Positions 45,524 to 56,232 of a stretch of 64,000 bases of DNA are shown here, piece after piece (position 1 is the stretch's first letter; the number at the start of each line of letters is the position of its first letter). Below the pieces are notes generated by a model. It made no database searches. It saw only the letters and a list, made by a program, of their open reading frames with translations, and was not told where the DNA came from. The stretch is from Actinoalloteichus caeruleus DSM 43889. GTDB taxonomy: Bacteria > Actinomycetota > Actinomycetes > Mycobacteriales > Pseudonocardiaceae. Where the stretch lies: NCBI RefSeq assembly GCF_000429185.2, contig NZ_AUBJ02000001.1:3782001-3846000 (forward strand). Reading direction: 5' to 3'. The position numbers were made by a program, and so were the translations under genes.

Positions 45524-47344
45524 ATGGGCACGACACGCAGGTCCCGGCAGCTCCTCGCACTGGGGGTGGGAGCGGCCCTGCTGGCCGGGTGCGCCGGAGG
45601 CGGCACATCTGACGGTTCCGAGTCGGCGGCGCCGGGCGGCGGGGAGGCCGCCGACGCGATGACCGAGTGGATCGACGAGACCATCGCCGGCATGAGCCTG
45701 GAGGAGAAGGTCGGCCAGCTCTTCGTCACCTACGTCTACGGCACCAGCGCCGACACGGCCCACGACAGCAACCTGGAGGAGTTCGGCCTGGCCACCCCAG
45801 CGGAGATCATCCAGCGGTACCACCTGGGCGGCATCATCCACTTCTCCTGGACCGACTCGCTGGAGAGCCCTCGGCAGGTGGCCGAGCTGTCGAACGGAGT
45901 GCAGGACGCCGCGCTCTCCTCGGGAGCCGGTGTCCCGCTCACCATCTCCATCGACCAGGAGCAGGGCGCCGTCCTCCGGTTCGGCGCCCCGGCCACGGAG
46001 TTCCCCGGCAGCATGGCGTTGGGAGCGGGCCGCAGCGTGGAGGACGCCCGTGCGGCGGCCGCCATCACCGGACAGGAGCTGCGGGCGGTCGGCATCACCC
46101 AGAACTTCGCGCCCGTCGCGGACGTGAACGTCAATCCGGCGAACCCCGTGATCGGGGTGCGTTCCTTCTCCTCCGACCCGGAGCTCGCGGCCGACTTCGT
46201 CACCGCCCAGGTCGAGGGTTACCAGGACTCCGATGCGCCGGAACGAACCGTGTCGAGCTCGATCAAGCACTTCCCCGGGCACGGCGACACCAACGTGGAC
46301 AGCCACCACGACCTCCCGATCATCGAACACACCCGGGAGGAGTGGGAGGAGTTGGACGCTCCTCCGTTCCGAGCCGCGATCGAGGCGGGCGCGGACTCGG
46401 TGATGAGCGGCCACCTCATGGTGCCCGGTCTCGACGACTCGGGGATGCCGGCGACGCTCTCACCGACGATCCTCACCGGCATGCTCCGGGAGGAGCTGGG
46501 CTTCGACGGCCTGATCTACACCGACTCGCTGCAGATGGAGGGGGTCCGCTCGCAGTACCCGGATGACCGCATCCCGGTGCTCGCGTTGCTCGCGGGCGCC
46601 GACCAGCTGCTGATGCCGCAGCACCTGGACGTGGCGGTCCAGGGCGTGCTGGACGCCGTCGGGTCCGGCGAACTCACCGAGGAACGGATCGAGGAGAGCG
46701 TGCGGCGGGTGCTGCGCGCCAAGTGGGACCGGGGCATCGTCGCCGAGCCGCACGTGGACCCGGACCACGCCGAGGCGTTCGTGGGTTCCGAGGAACACCT
46801 CGCCACGGCGCGGGAGATCACCGACCGCACCGTGACGGTGCTCCGGAACGACGCCGACCTGCTGCCGCTCGACTCGGCACCGGGCAGCGTGCTGGTGGCC
46901 GGGTGGGACGAGGCGACGACCGCCGCGTTGGCGGAGGGCTTCGGCGAGCGCGGCGCGACCACGACGACGCTGCCCAACGACTTCCAACCCAGCCGGGAGC
47001 AGATCGGCCGGGCGACGGCGGCCGCCGGGGAGCACGACCTCACCGTGGTGCTCACCAACGGCGCGTGGCAGGACGCGCGCTCGGGGCAGCGGGACCTGGT
47101 GCGCGAGCTCGTTGCCACGGGGCAACCGGTGGTGGCGGTGGCCGTGCGGGACCCCTACGACGCCGCGTACGTGGAGGAGGCCGGGACCTGGGTGGCGACC
47201 CACTCCTTCAACCGGGTGACCATGGGATCGCTGGCCCGGGTGCTGCTGGGGGAGACGAGTCCTCGGGGTTCCCTGCCCGTCTCGGTGCCCGAGCCGGCCG
47301 GTTCCGGCGACCGGTTCCCCTTCGGCCACGGTTTGAGCTGGTGA
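45524..47344 (+). CDS. nagZ: Lipoprotein beta-N-acetylglucosaminidase, GH3 (NagZ)
   Basis: The 606-residue product has a lipoprotein signal ending in LLAGC (about residues 15-23). The GH3 catalytic domain contains ISIDQEQGAVLRFG and the NagZ signature KHFPGHGDTNVDSHHDLP, with the catalytic Asp-His dyad. FDGLIYTDSLQMEGV follows (nucleophile Asp). A C-terminal GH3 domain then extends to FGHGLSW. It should release GlcNAc from muropeptides at the cell surface. ATG 45524 follows AGGAGG; an earlier in-frame start lacks a signal. The next gene starts 6 bp after its stop. Confidence 0.92.
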   Translation: MGTTRRSRQLLALGVGAALLAGCAGGGTSDGSESAAPGGGEAADAMTEWIDETIAGMSLEEKVGQLFVTYVYGTSADTAHDSNLEEFGLATPAEIIQRYHLGGIIHFSWTDSLESPRQVAELSNGVQDAALSSGAGVPLTISIDQEQGAVLRFGAPATEFPGSMALGAGRSVEDARAAAAITGQELRAVGITQNFAPVADVNVNPANPVIGVRSFSSDPELAADFVTAQVEGYQDSDAPERTVSSSIKHFPGHGDTNVDSHHDLPIIEHTREEWEELDAPPFRAAIEAGADSVMSGHLMVPGLDDSGMPATLSPTILTGMLREELGFDGLIYTDSLQMEGVRSQYPDDRIPVLALLAGADQLLMPQHLDVAVQGVLDAVGSGELTEERIEESVRRVLRAKWDRGIVAEPHVDPDHAEAFVGSEEHLATAREITDRTVTVLRNDADLLPLDSAPGSVLVAGWDEATTAALAEGFGERGATTTTLPNDFQPSREQIGRATAAAGEHDLTVVLTNGAWQDARSGQRDLVRELVATGQPVVAVAVRDPYDAAYVEEAGTWVATHSFNRVTMGSLARVLLGETSPRGSLPVSVPEPAGSGDRFPFGHGLSW

Positions 47345-47350
47345 CCGGCG

Positions 47351-48691
47351 ATGGCGGGACGAACGGGCGAGAGCGGGACGGCTGGCCGGTCCTCCCGGGG
47401 GCTGAGCAGGCGCGGCTTCCTGACGGCCACGGCCGTGACACCGGTCCTGGCGGCGGGTGCGGGTACCGCGCTTGGCTCGACGGTTGAGGAGGGCTCCGGC
47501 GCCGCCCTCGCACGCCAGGGCGGCCCGGTGCGCACCGGAGCCGACCAGCTGGCGGCGCGGGCCTGGGCACCGCTGGCGGGACGTCGGTTGGGGGTGTTGA
47601 GCAACCCCACGGCGGTGCTCGCCGACCTGGAGCATGTCGTGGACTCGATGCACGCGGCCGAGGGAGTGGACGTTGTCGCCGCGTTCGGCCCGGAGCACGG
47701 GTTCCGGGGCACCTCGCAGGCGGGCGGTTCGGAGGGCGACTACGTCGACCCGAGGACCGGCATCCCCGTGTACGACGCCTACGGGGTCGACGCGGGGGCT
47801 CTGGCGGCGATGTACCGGAAGGCCGGGGTGGACACGGTGGTGTTCGACATCGCCGACGTGGGTGCCCGCTTCTACACCTACATCTGGTCGATGTACACCG
47901 CGATGCACGCCGCCGCGCTGGCCGGGGTCTCGTTCGTGGTACTCGACCGTCCGAACCCGATCGGTGGCCGGGCGGACGGACCCCAGCTCGACCCGGCGTT
48001 CGCCTCGGGGGTCGGCCGGAAGCCAGTGGTGTTGCGGCACGGCATGACGGCCGGGGAGCTGGCCGGCCTGTTCGACGCCGAGTTCCTTCCCGAGGACGCG
48101 GGCTCCGGAGTGCCCTCCCTTGAGGTGGTGCGCCTGGAGGGCTGGGACAGGGGGCAGGTGTTCGTCGACACCGGACTTCCGTGGGTCCCACCGAGCCCGA
48201 ACATGCCCACTCCCGACACCGCGACCCTGTACCCGGGCACCTGCCTGTTCGAGGGGACGGTGCTCTCGGAGGGCCGGGGCACGACACGTCCGTTCGAGAC
48301 GGTGGGCGCGCCGGGCCTGGACTGGCGGTGGGCGGGGTGGCTCAACGATCGGGGCTTGCCGGGCGTCCGGTTCCGGGAGACCTACTTCGTGCCCACCTTC
48401 GGCAAGCACGAGGGGGTCCAGTGCGGCGGCGTGACCGCGCACGTGACGGATCCGGCGGCCGTGGACCCGATCGAGGTCGGGGTGAGCATGCTGGTGTCGG
48501 CGCGCCAGCTCTACCCGGACGAGTGGGGCTGGCGTCCCGACCACTTCATCGACAAGCTGGCCGGGTCGGCCACGCTGCGCACGATGGTGGACGCGGGTGC
48601 CCCGGTCGAGGAGATCACCGGGTCCTGGGCCGCCGAGCTGGCCGAGTTCGAGGAGCGGCGGGCTCCCCACCTCACTTACCCGGGGAGGTGA
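47351..48691 (+). CDS. namZ: Exo-beta-N-acetylmuramidase NamZ (DUF1343, GH171)
   Basis: The 446-residue product begins with a Tat-type signal (SRRGFLTATAVTPVLAAG). The DUF1343 domain follows: RRLGVLSNPTAV, AFGPEHGFRGTSQAGG, DTVVFDIADVGARFYTYIWSM with the proposed catalytic acid region, and PSPNMPTPDTATLYPGTCLFEGT. NamZ removes terminal MurNAc from peptidoglycan fragments in Bacillus, where it is clustered with nagZ and amiE. The order nagZ-namZ-esterase here matches that system. Confidence 0.92.
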   Translation: MAGRTGESGTAGRSSRGLSRRGFLTATAVTPVLAAGAGTALGSTVEEGSGAALARQGGPVRTGADQLAARAWAPLAGRRLGVLSNPTAVLADLEHVVDSMHAAEGVDVVAAFGPEHGFRGTSQAGGSEGDYVDPRTGIPVYDAYGVDAGALAAMYRKAGVDTVVFDIADVGARFYTYIWSMYTAMHAAALAGVSFVVLDRPNPIGGRADGPQLDPAFASGVGRKPVVLRHGMTAGELAGLFDAEFLPEDAGSGVPSLEVVRLEGWDRGQVFVDTGLPWVPPSPNMPTPDTATLYPGTCLFEGTVLSEGRGTTRPFETVGAPGLDWRWAGWLNDRGLPGVRFRETYFVPTFGKHEGVQCGGVTAHVTDPAAVDPIEVGVSMLVSARQLYPDEWGWRPDHFIDKLAGSATLRTMVDAGAPVEEITGSWAAELAEFEERRAPHLTYPGR

Positions 48692-48693
48692 CC

Positions 48694-49968
48694 GTGCGCG
48701 CCACCCTGTCCACCCTGTGCGTGACGGCGGTGTTCCTGGCGAGTGGTCTTGGCTGGGGGGCCGGGGAGACGTCGGCGAGTTCCTCGTGGTCGGCGGAGTC
48801 GTGTCCGACGTTGCGCGAGGGGTCCCCGGAGGAGCTCGGCCTGGACTCCACGCCGCTCGTCGAGGCGGCGGACCGGCTGCGGCGCTGGGCGGAACCCGCC
48901 ACGGGCCGTCCCCTCTTCGCCGGGGCCGCGGTGTTGTACGCCCACCAGAACGTGGTGCTGCGGCGGGACTCCGCGGGGTACGCGCTCCGGTACGCGGACG
49001 GCGAGGGCCGTGAGCTGCCAGGCGAGGAGCAGCGCCCTGCCGGGACGGGCACGGTGTTCGACATCGCCTCGCTGTCGAAGCTCTTCACGTCGGTGCTCGT
49101 CATGCGGCAGGTGGAGGAGGGCGCCCTGCTGTTGGACGCCCCGGTGTCCCGGTACGTCCCCGAGTTCGGTGACAACGGCAAGGAGCGGGTGACCCTTCGC
49201 CAGCTGTTGACGCACACCTCCGGGCTCGAGCCGTTCCTGCCGCTGTGGCGGGACTGGCCGGATCGGGAGTCCCGGCTCCGGGCCGTCCTCGCGGTACGCC
49301 CGCAGGTGCCCCCGGGAAGCGCCTACGTCTACTCCGATCTGAACATGATCGCGTTGATGGTCGTGCTGGAGCGGGTGACGGGCCTGCCACTGGACGAACT
49401 GTTGCGGCGGGACGTCACCGAACCGCTCGGGCTGGCTGGCACCGGGTTCCGGAACGCGGACGACCCGGTGGGTGACGTCGCGGCCACCGAGTACCAGGTC
49501 GTGCCGGCCAGGGGGATGGTGCACGGCGAGGTGCACGACGAGAACGCCTGGTCGCTCGGCGGGGTCTCCGGCCACGCCGGGATGTTCTCCACCATCGACG
49601 ACCTCGCGGTGTTCGGTCAGACGATGCTCAACGGCGGGTGCTACGGCGGGGCCAGGATCCTCCGGCCGAGCACGGTTCGCCAGATGCTCACCAACCACAA
49701 CGACGCCTTCCCGAGCAACCCCCGGGGGCTGGGCTTCGAGTTGGACCAGCCCTTCTACATGGGAGGGCTGAGTGGTCCCCTCACCGCCGGGCACACCGGC
49801 TACACGGGTACCTCGTTGGTTCTCGACCCGCTCTCGAACTCGGTCGTCGTGTTGCTCACGAACCGGGTGCACCCCTCTCGGGACTGGGGCTCGATCAACC
49901 CAGCACGGGCGGCGGTGTCCGATGCGCTGGCCTCCGTGGTCGGCCGCGGCGACGGGAACTCTCCGTAG
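48694..49968 (+). CDS. Secreted beta-lactamase-fold serine hydrolase (AmiE/YbbE-like)
   Basis: The 424-residue product has a signal peptide (about 1-25). The catalytic SxxK is in FDIASLSKLFTS and the tyrosine motif is in YVYSDLNMIALM. The third motif region lies at LTAGHTGYTGTSLVLDP (HTG for KTG). In Bacillus the equivalent ybbE/amiE product removes peptides from MurNAc-peptides and stands beside namZ and nagZ. GTG 48694 is preferred since GGGGAGG lies 5 bases upstream; GTG 48688 is possible. It overlaps or abuts the namZ stop, so it is coupled. Confidence 0.85.
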   Translation: MRATLSTLCVTAVFLASGLGWGAGETSASSSWSAESCPTLREGSPEELGLDSTPLVEAADRLRRWAEPATGRPLFAGAAVLYAHQNVVLRRDSAGYALRYADGEGRELPGEEQRPAGTGTVFDIASLSKLFTSVLVMRQVEEGALLLDAPVSRYVPEFGDNGKERVTLRQLLTHTSGLEPFLPLWRDWPDRESRLRAVLAVRPQVPPGSAYVYSDLNMIALMVVLERVTGLPLDELLRRDVTEPLGLAGTGFRNADDPVGDVAATEYQVVPARGMVHGEVHDENAWSLGGVSGHAGMFSTIDDLAVFGQTMLNGGCYGGARILRPSTVRQMLTNHNDAFPSNPRGLGFELDQPFYMGGLSGPLTAGHTGYTGTSLVLDPLSNSVVVLLTNRVHPSRDWGSINPARAAVSDALASVVGRGDGNSP

Positions 49969-49990
49969 CCCTGTCGCCCCCGCCGGACCT

Positions 49991-50023
49991 CGGCCCGTGA
50001 TCACGCTTCGTGGTCACGGGCCG
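49991..50023 (+). terminator. Terminator of the nagZ-namZ-amidase operon
   Basis: A 14-bp stem (49991-50004 with 50010-50023, one G-T pair) with a 5-base loop lies 23 bases after the stop codon. Confidence 0.8.
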
Positions 50024-50288
50024 ATCGCGTTCGGCCGCCCCCGACGCGGCCCGTCCCATCCCGGCCCTTTTCCCACCACCATCCGTTGCGGTGAGCGCGC
50101 AACCACTAACGGGTGGCTTTAACACGTTTCGTAAACAAGCGGGCAACGGTGATAACGCGGGTGGCCCGTTCGGCGATAGGCCGTTCCGCAACGGCGTTTC
50201 TCGGGTTTTCGCGACGTTCCTGGTGGTGGAACGGCCTTCGAGGCGATCGAGATAACCGAGTGATGACGAGATGGATACGAGGATTGAC

Positions 50289-50303
50289 CAATCAAAATGA
50301 TTG
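50289..50303. promoter_or_regulatory. Inverted repeat operator at the murRQ start
   Basis: CAATCA-AAA-TGATTG is a perfect 6-3-6 repeat in an AT-rich stretch, ending 16 bases before the murR GTG. RpiR-family regulators bind such AT-rich repeats in their own promoters, so MurR autoregulation is likely. Confidence 0.5.
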
Positions 50304-50319
50304 TTAGTAAGTTTCCGAC

Positions 50320-51252
50320 GTGACGAAGCGTATCGGGCAGAGCGCGGCGCAGACCGAGGGCAGCCCTCTTGTTCGGATCCGCTCACTGCTACCTGGCCTG
50401 GCCCGAGCGGAGCAGCGAGTAGCCAACGTCGTACTGGAGGACCCGGCGGCGGTCACGCACCGCAGCATCACCGAGGTGGCGGAGGCCGCCGGGACGAGCG
50501 AGACGACGGTGACCCGGTTCTGCAAGGCGATCGGCATCCGCGGCTACCCGGAACTGCGGCTCGCCCTCGCCGCGGACACCGCCCGGAACGCCGTCCGCGA
50601 CGAGCAGAAGCTCGGCGGCGAGATCGGCCCCGGCGACGACCTGCACGACGTGATCGGCAAGGTCGCCTACGCCGACGCCCGGGCGGTCGAGGAAACCGCC
50701 GAACAGCTCGACCCCATCGCCCTCCGCAAGGTCGTGGACCGCGTCTCCGCCGCTCGCCGGGTGGACGTGTACGGCGTGGGGGCCAGCGCCTTCGTCGCGA
50801 TGGACCTCCAGCAGAAACTGCACCGGATCGGGCGAGTCTCGTTCGCCTGGAACGACAAGCACATCGCGCTGACCTCGGCCGCGGTGCTCTCCGAGGACGA
50901 TGTCGCGGTGGGCATCTCGCACACCGGCTCGACGGCCGACGTCATCGAGGCGCTGCGGGTGGCCAGGGCGAGGGGAGCCACCACGGTGGCCATCACCAAC
51001 TTCCCCCGCGCGCCCATCACCGAGGTGGCGGACCATGTGCTCACCACCGCCGCCCGGGAGACCACCTTCCGCAGCGGCGCGATGGCGAGCCGAATCGCAC
51101 AGCTCACGTTGATCGACTGCCTGTTCATCGGGGTCGCCCAGCAGCACTACGAAACGGCTCAGGAGGCGCTGGAGGTCACCTACGCCGCGGTCGTGGGACA
51201 GCGTCTGGGAAGTCGCCCGGATGGCAGGCGCAAGGCGAGGGACGGCATCTGA
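50320..51252 (+). CDS. murR: MurR/RpiR-family transcriptional regulator
   Basis: The 310-residue product has an N-terminal RpiR helix-turn-helix (SITEVAEAAGTSETTVTRFCKAIGI, about 55-80). A C-terminal SIS sugar-phosphate domain follows (RVDVYGVGASAFVAMDLQQK, VGISHTGSTADVIEAL, TTFRSGAMASRIAQL). It should sense MurNAc-6-phosphate, the MurQ substrate, and repress the cluster. Its stop shares one base with the murQ ATG. GTG 50320 is the start; it lies 16 bases after the putative operator. Confidence 0.9.
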   Translation: MTKRIGQSAAQTEGSPLVRIRSLLPGLARAEQRVANVVLEDPAAVTHRSITEVAEAAGTSETTVTRFCKAIGIRGYPELRLALAADTARNAVRDEQKLGGEIGPGDDLHDVIGKVAYADARAVEETAEQLDPIALRKVVDRVSAARRVDVYGVGASAFVAMDLQQKLHRIGRVSFAWNDKHIALTSAAVLSEDDVAVGISHTGSTADVIEALRVARARGATTVAITNFPRAPITEVADHVLTTAARETTFRSGAMASRIAQLTLIDCLFIGVAQQHYETAQEALEVTYAAVVGQRLGSRPDGRRKARDGI

Positions 51253-52184
51253 TGAACATGCGGACGGGCCAGACGGTGGTACGCGTCAACTCCCCCACGG
51301 AGACGCGCAACCCGAGAACGACGGACATCGACCTGCTCCCCAGCGCCGACATCCTCAGGATGATCAACTCAGAGGACCGGCTGGTGCCCGACGCCGTCCG
51401 CGAGGTGCTCCCGCAGCTCGCGATCGCGGTGGACCTGGCGGTCCACGCGCTGCGTTCCGGCGGCCGGGTGCACTACGTGGGAGCGGGCACCTCCGGCCGG
51501 CTCGCGGTCCTCGACGCGGCCGAACTGATGCCCACCTACAACGTTCCACCGGACCTGTTCGTGGTCCACCAGGCCGGTGGTGAGGCCGCCTTCGCCCACG
51601 CCCTGGAGGGCGCGGAGGACGACGCCGACGCCGGTGCCTCCGCGATCGAACGGGCGGCGGGTGCCCGCGACTTCGTGCTCGGGCTCACCGCGTCCGGGCG
51701 GACCCCCTACGTGATCGGGGCGCTGACCGCCGCCCGGCGGTTGGGAGCCACGACGGCGCTGGTGAGCGCGAACCCCTCCAACCTGGAGACCTGCCGGCAG
51801 CAGGCCGACGTGGCACTGGCCGTGGACACCGGCCCCGAGGTCATCGCCGGTTCGACCAGGATGAAGGCGGGAAGCGCCCAGAAGCTGGTGCTGAACGCCT
51901 TTTCCACCGCGGTGATGGTCCGGCTCGGCCGCACCTACTCCAACCTGATGGTCAGCATGCAGGCGAGCAACGCGAAGCTGCGCGGACGGACGGTGACGAT
52001 CCTTCGCGAGGCCACGGGTGCCGACGACGTCACCTGCGAACGGGCGTTGACCGAAGCCGAGGGCGAGGTCAAGACCGCGCTGGTGACCCTGCTCGCCGGC
52101 GTCGACGCCGACCGGGCGCGACAGGCGCTCGACGAGGCGGACGGGCACGTCCGGGCCGCCCTGACCGAGCTGACGCACGCCTGA
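51252..52184 (+). CDS. murQ: N-acetylmuramic acid 6-phosphate etherase
   Basis: MurQ cleaves the lactyl ether of MurNAc-6-phosphate to GlcNAc-6-phosphate and lactate. The 310-residue product has the N-terminal PTETRNPRTTDIDLLP, the SIS motif VHYVGAGTSGRLAVLDAAE, and ALTAARRLGATTALVSANP. It also has the signature GPEVIAGSTRMKAGSAQKLVLN with the catalytic Glu region, plus a UBA-like tail. The ATG overlaps the murR stop codon. No MurP PTS or AnmK kinase gene is seen nearby to supply its substrate. Confidence 0.94.
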   Translation: MNMRTGQTVVRVNSPTETRNPRTTDIDLLPSADILRMINSEDRLVPDAVREVLPQLAIAVDLAVHALRSGGRVHYVGAGTSGRLAVLDAAELMPTYNVPPDLFVVHQAGGEAAFAHALEGAEDDADAGASAIERAAGARDFVLGLTASGRTPYVIGALTAARRLGATTALVSANPSNLETCRQQADVALAVDTGPEVIAGSTRMKAGSAQKLVLNAFSTAVMVRLGRTYSNLMVSMQASNAKLRGRTVTILREATGADDVTCERALTEAEGEVKTALVTLLAGVDADRARQALDEADGHVRAALTELTHA

Positions 52185-52200
52185 GGCGCCACGGGCCCGG

Positions 52201-52236
52201 CGGTGCCCGGCAGTCGGAGGAGACCGCCGGGCACCG
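52201..52236. terminator. Bidirectional terminator between murQ and acs
   Basis: A perfect 11-bp inverted repeat (52201-52211 with 52226-52236) lies 16 bases after murQ and 18 bases after acs, which converge here. Confidence 0.8.
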
Positions 52237-52254
52237 GTCCGAACGACGCGGGCG

Positions 52255-54255
<2,001 letters not shown>

Positions 54256-54502
54256 CGCGAAGGACCTCCCCTGCGTGGTCTACATCATCATGTGAGGGTG
54301 ACCGTAGACGTCGGGCGGCCTTCTGGGTAGCAGCCCGAGGTCCGAGCCGGGGAGTCCGCGCGAGCTCCGCGGCGGCGCCAGGACGCCACCACCTCCCCCG
54401 TCCGGGTGGCGACCCGGATGTCCGCCCGGACGGTGGTGGTCGCCAACCGGGGGCGGCGCCGGCTGGTGTCGCGGTGCCCACCGGTTGGGTACTGTCCGCC
54501 TC

Positions 54503-55243
54503 ATGACCGACCCCCTCGCCCCGCTGCTCGGCCTTCCCGGCGTGGAGGAGGCCGTGCGGCGTGCTCGCGCCGACGTCGACGCGGTGCACCGCCACCCCGC
54601 GAACCGGCGTGGCTGGGCCACCACGGGCGCGGAGGCCTCCGTGCGGGCTGCGCGCGCCTCGGCGGGGATCGAGGGAGCCGCCGTCACGCTTCCCGACTCC
54701 GGTGCGGTCAGCGATCCGGTGCTGGCGGGCTCCCTCCGGCTGGCCGAGGCGCTGGGAGGCCTCCTCCCCACGTGGCAGCGGGCGCCAGGCCAGGTGCTGG
54801 CGCGGATGCACGTGCTCGCGGCCGCCGACCTCGTCGACGACGCTGGCCGCGCGGGACTCGGCCGGCCGCGCGCCGACGCTGGTGCCACGGACCGGCTGAC
54901 GCTGCTCGCCGAGCTGGTGGCCGGTGGCACGCGGGCGCCAGCTCCGGTCCTGGTCGCGGTCGTGCACGGCGAGCTGCTGGCGCTGCGACCGTTCGGTTCG
55001 GCGGACGGCCTGGTGGCCAGGGCGGCGGCTCGGCTCACCGCCATCGCGACCGGCCTGGACCCGAAGGGCCTGGTCGTGCCCGAGGTGGCGTTCCTCCGCC
55101 GGCGCGACGACTACCGTTCGGCGGCCGAGGGGTTCGCCAGCGGCGACCCGGAGGCGGTCGGCCGGTGGATCCAGCACTGCTGTGCGGCGCTCACCACCGG
55201 GGCCACCGAGGCGAACGCGATCGCGGACGCGCTCGCGGGCTGA
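54503..55243 (+). CDS. Fic-like protein with degenerate catalytic motif
   Basis: The 246-residue product resembles Fic-domain proteins: SVRAARASAGIEGAAVTLPD near residues 50-70 recalls the Fic_N SSxIEG segment. LLALRPFGSADGLVARAAARL aligns with the core HPFxxGNGRxxR. The catalytic His is Arg and the GNGR is DGLV, so AMP transfer is unlikely by the usual mechanism. Actinobacterial homologues near acs are often labelled oxidoreductase without evidence. ATG 54503 matches family length. The 3' end overlaps the antisense TauE gene by 133 bp. Confidence 0.6.
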   Translation: MTDPLAPLLGLPGVEEAVRRARADVDAVHRHPANRRGWATTGAEASVRAARASAGIEGAAVTLPDSGAVSDPVLAGSLRLAEALGGLLPTWQRAPGQVLARMHVLAAADLVDDAGRAGLGRPRADAGATDRLTLLAELVAGGTRAPAPVLVAVVHGELLALRPFGSADGLVARAAARLTAIATGLDPKGLVVPEVAFLRRRDDYRSAAEGFASGDPEAVGRWIQHCCAALTTGATEANAIADALAG

Positions 55244-56073
55244 CCCGGGTCAGCGGTCCGAGCGCGGGGGCGCCGCCGCAGGAGCGCCCGCAGGTCCCCC
55301 CAGACGGTCTTGAGGGCCACGAAGACCAACAGCGCGGCGAAGAGCCGGTCGGACAGCCGTTGGTCCATCACCACCGACCACTGGCTGGCGGCGACGGTGG
55401 CCAACACCCCGGAGCAGCCGATCCACAAGGACGCGCGCAGCGATCCGTTCCCCTTGCGCAGGGCGCGCGCCCCGCCCAGGATCGAGGTCGGGGTGATCAC
55501 GAGCAGCGAGGTCCCCTTGGCCATCGCCGCGGGCGCGGCGAACCCCAGCTGCATCACCGGAACCATGATGGCCCCGCCCCCGATACCGGTCAGTGCCGAG
55601 AGCACGCCGATGGCCAGCCCGATCGGCAGCAGCCACAGCAGCGGCCACCCGGGCCCGACGTCCGAGGACACCTGGGGCGCCGGCCCGACCAACAGGTAGA
55701 CGGCGGTGCAGATGGACACGACCGCGTAGGCCCACCTCAGCAGGGCGAGCGGCGCCCGGTTCAACAGCGAGGCGCCCAACCAGGCGCCGGTCATGCACCC
55801 GACCGCCAGCGGCACGGCCATCCACAGGTTGACCTGGCCGTGCCACGCGTAGGACGCGGCCCCGGCGACCGACAGCGGGGCCAGCGCGAGCAACGAGGTG
55901 GCCACGGCCTGCCGCTGGTCGAATCCGACCAGGGTGACCAGCAGCGGAACGATCGCCACGCCACCGCCGAGTCCGAACAGCCCCGACAGCGCGCCCGCGA
56001 CCAGTCCGATGATCACCAGCTTCGCCCAGGGCACCCCGTCCAGCGTTCTCTCGTCAGCGGCGTTCTCAGACAC
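55111..56073 (-). CDS. TauE/SafE-family membrane permease
   Basis: The 320-residue protein has about eight helices with the two family repeats: GALSGLFGLGGGVAIVPLL (about 24-42) and GVLSALTGIGGGAIMVPVM (about 160-180). TauE proteins export sulfite or sulfoacetate, or carry related anions; the substrate here is unknown. About 45 residues after the last helix are Ala/Pro/Arg-rich and lie antisense to the Fic-like gene end, suggesting the original stop was lost. GTG 56073 is the best start. Confidence 0.85.
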   Translation of the reverse strand: MSENAADERTLDGVPWAKLVIIGLVAGALSGLFGLGGGVAIVPLLVTLVGFDQRQAVATSLLALAPLSVAGAASYAWHGQVNLWMAVPLAVGCMTGAWLGASLLNRAPLALLRWAYAVVSICTAVYLLVGPAPQVSSDVGPGWPLLWLLPIGLAIGVLSALTGIGGGAIMVPVMQLGFAAPAAMAKGTSLLVITPTSILGGARALRKGNGSLRASLWIGCSGVLATVAASQWSVVMDQRLSDRLFAALLVFVALKTVWGDLRALLRRRPRARTADPGQPASASAIAFASVAPVVSAAQQCWIHRPTASGSPLANPSAAER

Positions 56074-56232
56074 CCGAGCAACATACGCCGGCCGCCCCGC
56101 TCTCCGGGGGCAACGATTACCTAGCTCACCTCGGCGGTTCCGCTTCGGCCGTCCGGCGGAGCGCCAACGGGCCCAGGTGGAGATCACCCGTGTCGCGCGT
56201 GCGGGTGTCCGGCGACATGGCACCATGACGCG

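Larger units (their letters stand above)
49969..50319. other. murR upstream region
   Basis: The 351-bp gap contains the operon terminator (49991-50023). The AT-richer stretch 50100-50319 carries the murR promoter and the inverted repeat at 50289-50303. No gene is seen. Confidence 0.55.

Noticed and set aside
45524-47344. Beta-glucosidase annotation for the GH3 gene
   Set aside because: The KHFPGHGDTNVDSH motif with the Asp-His dyad is specific for NagZ-type N-acetylglucosaminidases, and the namZ/murQ context agrees.
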